Below, in pieces: positions 23,369 through 36,330 of a DNA stretch of 64,000 bases. Under the pieces are notes generated by a model. The model ran no database searches, had not been told where the DNA came from, and was given only the letters and a program-made list of their open reading frames with translations. Both the position numbers and the translations under genes were made by a program. The stretch covers positions 5,456,001-5,520,000 of the forward strand of contig NC_057792.1 in the NCBI RefSeq assembly GCF_014905175.1. The letters run 5' to 3'. The stretch's first letter is position 1. The number at the start of each line of letters is the position of its first letter. This DNA comes from Aphidius gifuensis. Taxonomy: Eukaryota > Arthropoda > Insecta > Hymenoptera > Braconidae.

Positions 23369-25811
23369 TTATTTTATTTTTTTAATATTTAAATATTTAA
23401 GAAAAATATGATCACCATTCAGTGTATCATTTTGTTTATTTTTATCTATTTCATAAAAGCATCCACTTGATAATTCCGAAATTGGCACTAAAAAAAAAAA
23501 AATAACAAACAATAATCAAAAATATAAAATTAAAAAATTTATAATATCCATAAATAAAAAATAATTACTTTTAGCTGTTGTTGTATTCCAATTTGTAGCT
23601 TCACCTAAAACATGATGTGATACAGAAAATATTGAAATAAAATAATCCTCATCAGGTATTAAATTATCAATACCAATTATTTCAATAGAAGGATAAATTT
23701 TTGTTGCATTAAAATTAATAACATTAACTATTTTAGTGACATTATTTTCATTAAGTTTTGATACTTCAATAATATAATAATCAATTCTCCCTTCTGGACG
23801 TTCAATAAATAACGTTGCATTATTATAATGTGGTATAACAATAACACTTGTTACTGGTTTTGGTGCAATAATATGTTTAATTTCAGCTGGATAATTACCT
23901 TCAACACCATAACTAATTGTATTAACTCTTATTACATATTTTTCACCAGGTATTAAATTACTTATTTCTAATTCAGTTGTATTTATTGCTGGTAATTTTA
24001 TCCATTCAAAATTATCACTTGCAATATATGAAACAATAAATTCACTAAATAATGATTTACTTGGTTCAATCCAACGTATAAAAACTGATGTAAAAGTCCA
24101 TAATTTTGATAAATGTAAATTAATTGGTGGCCTAGGTGGAATAATAATAAAATCATTATTTATTTTACTATTTATACCATAACTTATTGAAAATATTTTA
24201 ATTTCATAACAAGCACCAGGATAAATATTTGGTATTATTAATTTTGTTTCAATTGTTGTTTTAGTTAATACTGTATTTGTATCATTTCTTATTAATATTA
24301 TTTGAAATTTTTGTTGTCTTGAATTAACATCTGTTTTCCATGATATTTCTAAATTTTTTGTTATTACTATTTGATTAATCATTGGACATAATGGTCTACT
24401 TATTTGATAAATTATATTTTCATTTGATTCAATATTTTTACTCATTGTTTTTAATATTATTGTATAATTTCTACCTGGTAAAATATCATTAGCTATTATT
24501 TTTTTATTATTAATATTTATTTGTTTATCAATCACATCAATAACATCATCAATTTCTAAATAATTTATTTGTACATGTACACTATCTTGAATACTTGAAC
24601 TATTATAATTCCAATCAATTTCAAAACATTCACAATCATCTGGTTGTTTTATTTTTATATCAAAAATTGATAATGGTTTTATTGTTATTATTTTTGATAA
24701 TGTTAAACTTGATAAATCATCTGATATTGTTTGAATTTTTATACAATATGTATTACCAGGTTTTAAATTATTAAATAACCATGATGATTCATTTTTTAAT
24801 TGATTTATTGTTGTTGTTGTTTCATCAGTTAATAATGTTATTTTATAATAATCAAATTGTGATAATTTATTTGGTGGATTCCATGTTATTTTAAAACTTT
24901 CAGTTGTTATATTATTTATTGTTAAATTTGTTGGCATTAATGGTAGTGTTCGTTGTTGTAGAATTTGTGGAATTGATTTTTTATTATTTGATATTGTTGT
25001 TATAATTATTTTGTATAATTTTCCGGGTATTAAATTATTAAATATTGCCTCGTTTAATGATGAAGTATTTTTATTATTTTTTAATTGATAAAATGATGTT
25101 GTTGCATCAGATGGAGCAATGCTGATATTGTAATGTGAAAATATACCAAATGGAAATGGTGAAAGCCATGTTATGTGTAATGTTGTTTCATTTTTAAATA
25201 GTACATTTGATTGTCCAGGTTTATTTGGATTTGTTGTTAAATTTTTACTTGTAATTGGTAGACTTTTTTTGGAATTTAAAATTGTATAAAGTTTAAATTT
25301 ATATGTCTCACCAGCTGTTAAATTTTTTATTATTATGTAGGATTCTTGGGGTGGTATGTCAATTGATATTATTGAATTATCAGGAGTTAAATTTACAGGT
25401 AAAATTTCAACATGAAAACCAGAGTAACTTGTGTTAAATGGTGGTGCCCAATTAATAATTACTGTTTCATTTTTTCTTGTTTCAAATGTTGGATTTAATG
25501 GTGGTTCAGGTCTTGAAATATCTAAAAAATTCATTAGAAATTTATAGAAACTAATTTTCCAATTAAATATTAAAATTTGAGATAGTTAAAATTAATTTTT
25601 AATTATGTTTTTGATTTTTTTTTTTTTTTGTGGATTAAGTAAAATAATTTAATTACCTGAGACAGTTGAATTATTGCTGTCATAAGCAAATACCTTAAAA
25701 AAAAATTAAATATATTTTTAAATAACTCAGCAATATTTATATTAAAGTTAAATAAAAATTTTAATTCACCTTGAATAAAAATAATAGACACAAGAAATAA
25801 TATTTCATCAT
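23369..25811 (-). CDS. Secreted seven-FN3 protein resembling a Ptp10D-class ectodomain
   Basis: Four minus-strand exons: 25811-25770, 25693-25657, 25521-23569 and 23487-23369; about 716 aa. Exons 1-2 encode a signal peptide (MMKYYFLCLLFLFKVFA, then YDSNNSTVS). The large exon holds seven fibronectin type III repeats, each with a Trp or equivalent in strand B (IINWAPP, HITWLSP, KITWNPP, EIDWNYN, EISWKTD, FIRWIEP) and an L-x-PG-x-x-Y motif (LTAGETYKFKL, LIPGKLYKIII, LKPGNTYCIKI, LIPGEKYVIRV) followed by T-x-S. This repeat style is typical of class III receptor tyrosine phosphatases such as Ptp10D, PTPRB and PTPRJ. There are many N-x-S/T sites. The last exon ends with a lysine-rich tail, with no transmembrane segment and no phosphatase domain in the flank. 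A secreted decoy, a partial duplicate or a lost 3' half are all possible. Confidence 0.75.
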
Positions 25812-26175
25812 TTAAATTAATTTCATAACTTGATGATTAAGTCAATATATTTCTATGATAATTTTAATACAACTTGAAGAATATAATTTTTTAATTTTTA
25901 TACTGTGTACACTTGTAATTTTGATCTACTTTTAAGAGGCTTTTTATTCGTTTTAAAATCAGGTCGCGCTTTTTTTATCACGAAAGTTTTTGACATCAAA
26001 TAAGATGATAAGATAAAAAGACAAATAAAATTTTAATAAGCCTTAATGTCTGTCTCAAAAATTTAAAAATAAAATAATAAAAATTGATAATTAAAAAAAA
26101 TCTTTTATATATTTTTAATATACTAATCTTATCGTTATTTTATTAGAAATTTAAAAATATATTTTACATAAAATA
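25812..26175. promoter_or_regulatory. Spacer between Ig-like and FN3 genes
   Basis: 364 bp separating two genes in the same orientation. It must contain the 3' end of the Ig-like gene and the 5' region of the FN3 gene. I see only A/T-rich sequence with one GC-richer patch near 25955-25985. Confidence 0.4.
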
Positions 26176-29100
26176 TCACGTAGTTTTTACATTTTTTCTA
26201 AACTCAATTAATTTTAATTTATTTTTGCAATAACTTCTGCATAAATTATAATTAATTTGTTTAAAGAAAAAATAAATTATACAAATTACTAAAAATAAAC
26301 CAATAATTGCTCCTAATATTTTTAAAATTAAAAATATATATTTATAAATTTCATTTGATGCAGCTTGTATTCTTATTATACCGCATAATTTATCACTTTT
26401 TGTATTTAATAAAATTGCACAACAAGTCCAGCTGCCAAAATCATTTTCACTTATATCTGAAAAAAATAAAAAAAACATAATTTAATCATAGAGACAGTAT
26501 TAAATATTTTTTTTAAATAATATAAACCTTTTATTTCCATTTGGCAATCATTATCATTTTTTTGACTTTGATATTTACTAGTAGAAATATTTTTAAATAA
26601 ATAATTTCCATCTGGATTTATCCAATTACAGTATCTTATTTTTTGAGAATTATTAAGTGGTTTATATTTTAAATGTGCATTATTATGAACAACAACATCC
26701 AACAATTCATAATCATAAGCTTTAAAATCTACAATAACAAGAAAAAAAAAAAAAAAACATCATCATTAGTAAATAAATTAAAATAATCAAACAAGATCAT
26801 TGTAAATTTTCAATTTCAATTACTTTTATCTTCAAGAACTTGTGGTAATTTTAAATTCATTTTTGAGTAATCAAAAATTATATTATTTTGATGTTCTAAA
26901 TAAACGTAACAATACCATTCACCAAAATCTTCAGCATCCATGTCTAAGAAATTAAAAAAAAAATAATATTAACATGACAATTACATTGATATTAATTTTT
27001 TTTTAATTAAAAATATACTCACCATTTATATGAAGACTACAATTACGTGAATTTACAATAGCTGTGTATTTTTTTTCTACTCTTTTTTCAGTTATATTTA
27101 TGTAATTTGGTCCAGTCCATTTACAAAATTTAATATTTATTTTATCTGGTACTTTGCATGTTAGTATTTTTTTATTAACATTAGTATTGTTGTAATTATT
27201 TTCTTGTTGCCAAAAAAATTCATCATATGCCAAAACATTTGATGTAATGAAATTTTCTTCTAAAAAATTTAAAAAAACTTTAAATTGTTTGTTGATTTAA
27301 TTATATATTATTAAATTTTTACCTATGATTTTTAATGATGACACTGATTCAACATAAACAACTTGATTATTTTTTCCATTTGATAAAATTTTACAGTACC
27401 AATTTCCTTCATGTGATTCATTCGTTTCGAAAATAATCATTCTACATTTACCTTTAGCTAATTTATCTGGATCTTTCATTTCATATTTAAATCCATGTGG
27501 ACCCTCAATTGTACATTTTTCAAGTGGATCATCATAAAGACACTGCACCTGTTTATAAATAATTTTATACTTAAAAATTTGAATTATCTTTTAATTAATT
27601 TGCATTTAATTTACCCAAATATTTTCACCATTTTTAACATAAATTATTCCATTATAAAATGGCAATTCATCATCAATACCAATTATATTTTTTTGTACAT
27701 TAATTTTATAATTTATATTATCATTATTTTCCATTAAATTAAATTCATATTTTTTAAAATGTTTTTCTGATATTTTTTCACTTTTAATTGTACAAATATA
27801 CAATTTATAATCTTCAGTTAAATTTATTGATTCAGAAAATTCAATAATACATCCTGATAATTTTTTATTTGATATATATTGAATGGAAAATTCATTTTCA
27901 ATTGTTTTAATAATAATGTGAATTTTATTTGGATCTAAAAGACAAACACTCAGTCAAATTAATTAATTTTTTTTCCATTTTTTAACAAGTATAAATTACT
28001 TACGAGTTACTTTGATAATATATTTATTTTCTTTCAAAGAAATTGTATTTTTTTTAAGAAGATAACGAGCTGTCCATGTTCCTTCATCATCAACTGTAGC
28101 AATTTTATAAAATTTCATTTTTTGTGAATTTAAATTGACTCGTTGATAAATTATTTCATCTGGACTTTCAAACTCACAATAAGAATTTTTATAATCATCA
28201 AGTGTTACACGTACATGTGAACCATTTAGCCAATAAACATCATACTAAAAATGACAATATAATATTAATTAACAGCATGAAAATATAATTATTTATTTTA
28301 ATTTTTTAAATCATCTAACAGTATCTAATTTATCAATTATATTATCCTTCACTTCAACTGAAAAAACAGCTTCTCTAATGTGGTAATTATCATGAGAATA
28401 TTCTTCAATATACCACTCGTACCATTCAACTGAATCATCAATACGAATTCGTATTTTATTGTCTTGAATTTTTTGAATTGCTGGATCATTTAAATTATAA
28501 ATTTTCATCTGTAAAATAATTATTATTTTACAATTATTTATTACTCTTGAGCTTATAAACAAATTAGGTAATTAATTAGTTACCTCGTCATGATTATCCA
28601 TTAAATATTTTGTAATTTTATATTCAAATTTTGTTGTATTTAAACCTTTAAATCCAATTATAACATACTGGCCTTTTTCAACTTCTGCATGATTATCTGG
28701 TACAACTCTAACATACTAAAATAAAAAATTGTGTTTTGATTAATATGATTTTACAAATTGTTGCAATTTTTTTTTTACTCACACTTTTTGTATAAATATT
28801 ATAAATACTTGTACTTCGCATAATTGTTTGTGTCAAATTTTTATTTTTTAAATAATAACCAGTTATTTTCCATGTTCCAGAAAAAGTTTCATTAAATTGT
28901 AAAATCCATAATACACATTTATTATTACTCCATCTAAAATCTATATGTGAATTTTTCACTGTTGTCGAATAAATTATTTCAGTACCATTAATTTTTTGTA
29001 CAGCTATACATTTTTTTATATTTCCATCAATAATATTTGTTTCCATTAAGTACATGTAATCTTTTTCAGCAATAATTTGTGGATTATCTAAAAAAATAAA

Positions 29101-29861
29101 TGCACACACAAATTATAATAGAACCAAAAAGTATCAAAAATTTATTACTTACAGCTGACAATTAAATCACCGTTGTCTTTTTCATCGCTTATGGCAATTA
29201 TGTATGTTGATTTGTCCTCAATATTTGCTGTAATTAAATCAACTAATTAGTTATATTTAATTTATACATGTTGTATAATATTTAATTGAAAAATATATTA
29301 CTTCGTGATGTATCATAATTGTAGAATGTAGTAATGTTCCATAAACCAAAATATTCAATTGGAAATTTATTAATTTTAAATGAACATGTGTCTATTATAG
29401 TAGTTTTATTTTTATGAAAAATTAATCCGTTATTTAAATTGGTATTAGTGTCATTCATTAAATCAAGTTTTGTTATATTTTTATGTATTCCAGTGAATGT
29501 TGTCTCGCATTTTATAATAGATCCTGGTATTTTTGGTATATTTATTTCGACTTCGTCATCAATTAATACTGATGTAAACGTTACATTAACATGTAAAATT
29601 TCATTAATCACATTTTTAGCTATAATATAAAAATTAATTATTATTATAAATGTAAATATAAATTTTAAACAAAAATTTTTAAGTAAATAAATTAACAATA
29701 CATTTAGTAATTTAGTATTTTTTTTTTAGAACGTCAATAATTGTTTTAAATAATAATTTCTATTTTATAAATATATTTTTTCTATTTTAAATATTACCAT
29801 GTATTTTTTTTAAGACTTGAAATGTTGTTGTAATAATTAAAATTATAAATAATACTTTCAT
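26176..29861 (-). CDS. Ig-like type I membrane protein, 13 exons, family not recognised
   Basis: Thirteen minus-strand exons join in frame to about 902 aa: 29861-29798, 29619-29302, 29227-29153, 29087-28783, 28715-28584, 28508-28320, 28244-28004, 27934-27615, 27548-27323, 27259-27023, 26943-26824, 26728-26528 and 26456-26176. Exon 1 is a signal peptide (MKVLFIILIITTTFQV). The ectodomain repeats an Ig-like pattern in which an early Cys precedes a motif of the type [DE]-x-G-x-W: YFGLWNIT, FSGTWKITG, DEGTWTAR, HEGNWYCK, DFGEWYCYV, DFGSWTCC. Three of the later modules also have C-x-W-x-x-P or C-T-I-E-G-P-H-G near the first Cys (CKWTGPNY, CNWINPDG). A single transmembrane helix (ILKILGAIIGLFLVICIIYF) is followed by a short basic tail of about 35 residues without a kinase or ITAM. 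Predicted as a cell-surface receptor or adhesion protein. Confidence 0.7.
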
Positions 29862-30472
29862 GATATTGCCTTGTCTAGTATCACAATGAAATAATAATTC
29901 TTTGAAAATTTTAAGGAAAAAAAAATATCTAAAAACGGAAATTTATTTTGATAAGAATTTATTTTTATAAAATTAAAAAAATAAAAATAAAAAAAAACCA
30001 ATCTGATAATGATATATCTATTATCTTGTTTTAATTTAAAAAAAAATATTTTTTTCTGTTTATTTTTTTTATTTTTTGTCTATTTAAAATCAACTATGAC
30101 AAAAAAAAATTTTATGTGTTATTATTATTTTTTTTATGCATTGTTAATTGATTAGTAATAAATTGAAAATTATATTAATGAAAAATATATTTTTTTTGTT
30201 TTAGTAAAAGAGATGGATTTGGATTCTTCAAGTCTATTTACATCGTACGACAAAAATAATAAAAAAAAAAAATTAATGAAAAATGTAAACTGCCTTATTG
30301 ATGCCAACTCTAAATAATTTTTGGACAACATAACACGTGTGTTTAAAAATAAATAAAAAAAAAATTTGTTATTATTTTGAACAAGCTCAATTTGACAAGT
30401 TCAAAAAATAATTAATCAATTAATTAAAATATAATTATTTTTAATTAACAAAGGGATTAATAAACAACAACA
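29862..30472. promoter_or_regulatory. Shared 5' region of Ig-like gene and DRG1
   Basis: Divergent intergenic region. It contains a perfect E-box CACGTG at 30334-30339 within ACACGTGTGT, nearer DRG1. Otherwise A/T homopolymers. No TATA box in a convincing position. Confidence 0.45.
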
Positions 30473-32219
30473 ATGTCGACAATATTGGAGAAAATTTCTG
30501 CCATCGAGTCTGAGGTAACCTCACTTATGAATTTTTTAATGAAATTATTAAAATGAAGAAAATTATATGCAAAATTTCAATAACATAAAAAATTTTTATA
30601 TGAAAAAAATTGCAAATTCTTATTAATGTTTGATGATTAATTTTAATGATGATGAAAAACAAGCTCTATATTTATTGTTTTATTTTTAAATTTTATGTCA
30701 TTATTTGTCATGTAGATGGGCAGGACCCAAAAAAATAAGGCAACATCTGGACATTTGGCAATGCTTAAAGCAAAATTAGCAAAATTAAGACGTGAATTAA
30801 TAACACCAAAAGGTGGTGGTGGTGGTGCTGGTGAACAAGGTTTTGAAGTTGCTAAAACTGGTGATGCTAGAATTGGTTTTGTTGGTTTTCCATCTGTTGG
30901 AAAATCAACATTATTAAGTACACTTGCTGGTGTTTATTCAGAAGTTGCAGCATATGAATTTACAACATTAACAACTGTACCAGGTTGTATAAAATATAAA
31001 GGTGCTAAAATTCAGGTAATTTTTTATAAACATTACAAAGATTACAAAGATTACTTTGAAGAAAAAAAAAAATCATTTTCAATTGTTTTAATTTATAATT
31101 AAAATTTTATTTCTTAGTTGTTGGATCTTCCTGGTATTATTGAAGGTGCTAAAGATGGTAAAGGTCGTGGTAGACAAGTTATTGCTGTTGCACGAACATG
31201 TAGTCTTATATTTATTGTACTTGATGTACTAAAACCACTTGGACATAAACGTCTTATTGAACATGAATTGGAAGGTTTTGGATTACGATTAAATAAACAA
31301 CCACCAAATATTAATTTTCGTAAAAAGGAAAAGGGTGGTATTAATCTACAAACAATGGTTTGTTCTTTTTCTTTTTAATTGTCTTATTTTTTTTTCAAAT
31401 TTAAATGTAGCTTATTTATATTTATTTATTTTTTTAGTGTACACAAAGTGAACTTGATTTAGAAACAGTCAGAACTATTTTATCAGAGTATAAAATTCAT
31501 AATGCTGATATTACTTTGAGATATGATGCATCTGCTGATGATTTGATTGATATTATTGAAGGAAATCGTGTTTATGTACCATGCATTTATCTTCTTAATA
31601 AAATTGGTAAATATATTATTAGTTTGACTAGAGATAATTAAAATAAACTCTTGCATAGTGTTAATAATTTATTTTTAATTTTATTTTCAGATCAAATTAG
31701 TATTGAGGAATTGGATGTTATTTATAAAATTCCTCATTGTGTACCAATATCTGCTCATCATAAATGGAACTTTGATGATTTACTTGAAAAAATGTGGGAT
31801 TATTTGAAATTAGTTCGAATGTAAGTATAAATTTTTATATATAAAAAAAAAAACATTCATACAACAAATACATGTATAAACAATTTAAATAATAATTATA
31901 TTTTATTTTTTTAAAAATAGTTATACTAAACCAAAAGGACAACTTCCTGATTATAATTCACCAGTTGTTCTCAATACTGAGAGACGATCTGTTGAAGATT
32001 TTTGTAATAAACTTCATCGAACAATTGCTAAGGAATTTAAATAGTAAGTTTTTTTATTATTAATTATTTCAAATATAAATTACAAAATTAATTAAATTTA
32101 TTTATTATTTTTTTAGTGCACTTGTTTGGGGCTCATCTGTAAAACATCAGCCTCAAAAAGTTGGTAAAGATCATGTTCTCAATGATGAAGATGTCGTTCA
32201 AATTGTCAAAAAAGTGTAA
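30473..32219 (+). CDS. DRG1: Developmentally regulated GTP-binding protein 1 (DRG1)
   Basis: Seven exons: 30473-30514, 30716-31015, 31118-31357, 31438-31606, 31691-31820, 31921-32043 and 32117-32219, giving 368 aa (human DRG1 is 367). The start is MSTILEKISAIESE. The N-terminal helix-turn-helix is followed by the G domain with G1 GFPSVGKST, switch region YEFTTLTTVPG, G3 DLPGIIEGA and G4 NKID, which spans an exon junction. The S5D2L insertion and the C-terminal TGS domain (IYTKPKGQLPDY, HRTIAKEFKYALVWGSS, GKDHVLNDEDVVQIVKK) are complete. DRG1 is an Obg-type ribosome-associated GTPase stabilised by DFRP1/LEREPO4. Every catalytic motif is intact. It ends 251 bp from the CEP131 stop. Confidence 0.97.
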
Positions 32220-32470
32220 ATAAGTGTGAAAATTATTATCGACAAACAATTTCATCACAATAAGTAAACGAATGGTTTAAAAAACTTTCTCAATTAACAC
32301 AAATTGAATTTATACAAGTTCAAATAAATTTATAGAATAATTTTAAAATAAAAAATACTAAAACAATTCATACAAACGTCAATCTCTTTTCTTTTTTTTT
32401 TTTTTAAATAAAGAGAAATTAAATTTTAATAAATTATTATTTTAAAATCAGTAGAGAAAAAAAATTATTC

Positions 32471-35400
32471 TTATAAATTTTTTAACACGTATTCTTTTCT
32501 CTGTTGATCCAATAATTTTTCTAAATGTTCACATTTATTTTTAAAATCATTAGCTTGATTTGTTATATTTTTAATTGACATATCTTTTTGTGTTATTATT
32601 AATTTTATTCTGAAAAATTTAAAAGATTAGTTATATATATTTTAAAATATTTAATTTTATATTTTTTTGTTTACCTGCTGTATAATTGTGTCATGTGTGT
32701 ATCACGATTTTTATTAATCTCAGTTATTTCTTTGTACAGTGACGAAATTTTATCTTCAAGTTCACGTTTTTCATGTTCAATTTCTTGTCTTGCTAATTTT
32801 TTAGCATGATCACGTTCTCTAGTTAATCTTTCAACCATCTAAAAAAGATAAAACAAAAAAAAAACCAATTAATTAAACAAACAATCTGTTATCTCTTCCA
32901 ACAGTTGGAGTAATTTTTTTTTTTGGATTCATAAATTACACAAGTCTCTTCTTTAAAATCAGCCAAACATTTTCCTAATTTAGTCTCGGTTTTTTCTAAT
33001 TTAATTTCTAGCTCGTTGTATTTTTCTTCAGCTAATAATAGCTTATCTCTTACAAGTTTTTCATTCTCACAAACAACTTGTAGTTCGGATTCGTATTTGT
33101 CTTTCAAACATCTATTAAATTAAATTGTTTTATTAATATTGTTGCTTTTTAAAAAACTAAATTAAATATTTTATTTATTGTTTACTTTATTGTATTATCT
33201 GTTTCACGTTGTAAATTTATTTTAATATTATTTTTTTCTTTTTCATAACGATCAATTGTTAATTCAATTTGTTCATCACGTTCTTTTATTATTTGTTCAC
33301 GTAAATTTGCCTCTGATATACTTAATTTAATATTTTGTTGTCTTTTAAAATTGTTAATCCATGCTTCTTTTTCAGCATCAATTATTTCTTTTATGTTTTT
33401 TTTTTCAATGTCATTTTGACATTTTAATTGTTCAATTTTATCCTGATAAAATTAAAATTTATTATTTCTTTTTTAAGTTAATTGAGATTAAAAATTTTAA
33501 AAAAAAATACCTGAAATTTTTGGGTCAATTGTTCAAGTGATAAATTATAATCAGTAGTTTTTTTTGACAATTCATTATTGAATTTAATTTTTTCATTTTC
33601 AAGTTGTTGAAAATAATTACGTTGTTGTATTTGCAATTGTTTTTCTTGTTCTTCATATTTAATTTGAAATCTCATTCTCATTGCATCTTTTTCATTTGTT
33701 AATATTTTATCATGACTTTCTGTTAATTCAATTCGTAATTGTTCAAGTTGTTGATTTGATCTTCGTATTGTACGAAGTTCAACATCTTGAAGTTCCTTCA
33801 TATGAGCACTTCTAATATCTTGAATTTCTTGTTGATGTTGATCAACCATGCTTCGAAGCTCTGGCTCTAAACCTTTTACTGTCATTTCCTAATTGATTTA
33901 ATTTAAAAAAAAAATACAAAATAAAACAATCAACAAAATAAATATCCTGATAAATAATTTCCCTGCCGAAAAAAAGGAATACATCATGAAGCATGTATTA
34001 GTATAGAATTAATAAGCTATTTAAAAATTAAAATAAATCATTATAAAAATAATAAAAGCATAGTAACATATTGACATAATGATTTAATGATTATTTTGAA
34101 TTTTTAAAAAATTATGACAACAGTATATCATACGATAAATAAATAAATATTTCATTTAAAAATTTATTTATTTATTTAAAATTTACTTTAATCATATATC
34201 TTTGATAAATTCAAAATTAATTAATTTAAAAATTTATTAATTAGTCATTTTATTGTAATGACACAATGCTATTATTATTTCAAATTTAATTTTTTTTTTT
34301 CATATTAATCTTTTAAATATTGTATGAAATGTTTATTTATTTTTCTATTGAATATTTTTTTGTTAAAATTATTGCTCAGGATATTTGTGATTATAGAAAT
34401 AATTTATAGAATTTTTTTTTTTACTTTAATTTTGGATGTTTTTGCTTCAAGCCAACGTTCACGTCTTATTTTTTCTGATGCCATACATAATTCACGTGCA
34501 CGTTGTATTTCAATAGCATGTCTATCAATTAATACTTTAATATCTTTTTGTTGTTTTATTTCAATTTCTTTAATTTTTTGTCCAAGTATATCACATTTTT
34601 CAGTTAATACTTTTTTTTCTTCAATTAATTGTTCAATAAATTTTTGATGACGTTTTATTATATTTTGATATTTAATTTTTTGATTTTGTAATTCATTTGT
34701 TAAATCAAATTTTTGTTTGCTTAATTTATCACAAGCTTGTTTACGTTCATTTTTTAATTCATCTTTTAATAATTTTAATGTTGCTTCACGATCTTCAAGT
34801 TTTAATAGTGCTGTTGCTAATTCATCATCTCGTATTTTTCCAATAATTATATTTTTATTTCTTAAATTATCAATACAAATTATTAATTATTAAACTTCAT
34901 AAATTTTATCATACATTTTAATTACCTTGTTGAATTATTTGAGTCAATTTGTTGTTTATTTTTTTGTAAAAAAAAATCTTCAATATTTTGTGGTAATTTA
35001 TTATTATTTAATTGTTTTTCTATTTTTAAAAAATCAGGAATTGAACAATCATCATCTAGAGTATTTAAAAATTTCATAATATCCTCGTATGTTGATCCCT
35101 CCTTGATAAAAAATTCAGCAGGTTTATCTTTCTCCGGCTGTTTCTTGTAAAAAAATCATTTTAATAATTATAAAAATCATTTAAAAATATTACAGTATAT
35201 TCAAATTTAATAAAAATAATATTTATTTTCTAATATATTTTAATACTTGTTCATGATGATCAATTGTTGATGCAACTGGAACTTCTTCAGTTGGTAAAAA
35301 ACATTGATTTACTGACAAAACTTCATGCTCTTGTTGTAAATTTTTTTCCAAATCATTTATCATATTGCATAATTTATCAAATGACGTTGAATTATTGTCA

Positions 35401-35603
35401 ATAAATTTTTGATTACTATTATTATTACAGCTATCAGGTAATTCAATTGTATCTTTTTTTAAAGCTTCACTTTTTTCATTAATATTATTATTATTATCTA
35501 ATTTTTTTTGTATTAATTTACATTTTTTTAATGGTTTTTTAATAGTACAATGTTTATTTATTGGTGGTTTTGTTGCAACTTGAGGATGAACAATACTAAT
35601 CAT
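32471..35603 (-). CDS. CEP131: Centrosomal protein CEP131 / AZI1 (dilatory homologue)
   Basis: Eight minus-strand exons: 35603-35247, 35143-34926, 34860-34425, 33888-33511, 33442-33186, 33111-32940, 32838-32675 and 32609-32471; about 706 aa. The N-terminal third is low complexity. From exon 3 on it is continuous coiled coil, with the diagnostic CEP131 stretches KIRDDELATALLKLEDREAT, REKWLEAKTSKIK and EMTVKGLEPELRSMV, plus DKYESELQ near the C-terminus and EHLEKLLDQQRKEYV at the end. CEP131 is a centriolar satellite and transition-zone protein needed for ciliogenesis; in flies dilatory acts in sensory neurons and spermatocytes. It is shorter than vertebrate CEP131 (about 1080 aa), mainly N-terminally. 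The exon 6 donor at 32939/32938 (GTAATT) was chosen for phase; reading on gives a stop at 32889. Confidence 0.88.
33940..34345. repeat. Dispersed ~0.4-kb repeat, copy in CEP131 intron 3
   Basis: Reverse-complement copy of 58478-58868, in the third intron of CEP131. Shared landmarks include TATCCTGATAAATAATTTCC, CATGAAGCATGTATTAGTAT, CAGTATATCATACGATAAAT and GTAATGACACAATG. The copies are highly similar, so the family is probably still recent and likely present elsewhere in the genome. No ORF. Confidence 0.75.
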
Positions 35604-36330
35604 TTTTTTAAATAATTAACTTAATTTTATATTCACAAAAGTAATAACTTTTTTTTTTTAATTTCAATTTTACCTTTTTATTTTTAATTAGCTCTTTTTT
35701 TTCTTTATTACTTAATTGACATTTTCATTTTATTTTTATTTTTTTTTCATGATCTAAAATAGAAACGTTGCTGTAGTTACCATTTAATTATTTTGTTTAC
35801 TTTTTTATTTGTCATATAATTTTATTGATTAATTAAATTGTTTTTTTTTTTTTTATTTTATTTAATAAACACTATTAATTATTTTTATATGCAAAAAGAA
35901 AATTGATTTAAAATAATTATAATAACAATTTCGGTAAATATACTATTAGCTTTTTTTTATTTTGAATTTGTAAAAATTGTGTTTAAAAATTGGCGCCAAT
36001 ACGAGTCACAAAATGACGGACATATATTTTTTTTTCTCTCTCCTGCATAGAGAGGGATAGAGAGAGGAGAGAGTGACACATAAATGGCCGAATACACACA
36101 AAAATCATTGCGATTTTTCACATATTTTTTGTGTATTTCAATGAAAATACAATAAAAGTAAATAAAATATCATTATAAATAATAAATAAACAATTCAATA
36201 AACAAATTAAAATAGTAGTTTGTCAATAAATTTTGTTAATTAACCGGTGTTTAACACTCGGTATTGTGCTTGTCTTTTTTTTTTTTCTTTTAGTCGGTTT
36301 GATATTGTAAAAACGACACTAAACGACACT
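35604..36330. promoter_or_regulatory. Shared 5' region of CEP131 and SF3B1
   Basis: Divergent region. A perfect 10-bp palindrome TTGGCGCCAA at 35990-35999 resembles E2F/CCAAT-type elements, and a GAGA-rich tract at about 36048-36074 (AGAGAGGGATAGAGAGAGGA) matches the class bound by GAGA factor in flies. Both lie on the SF3B1 side. The rest is A/T-rich. Confidence 0.5.
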
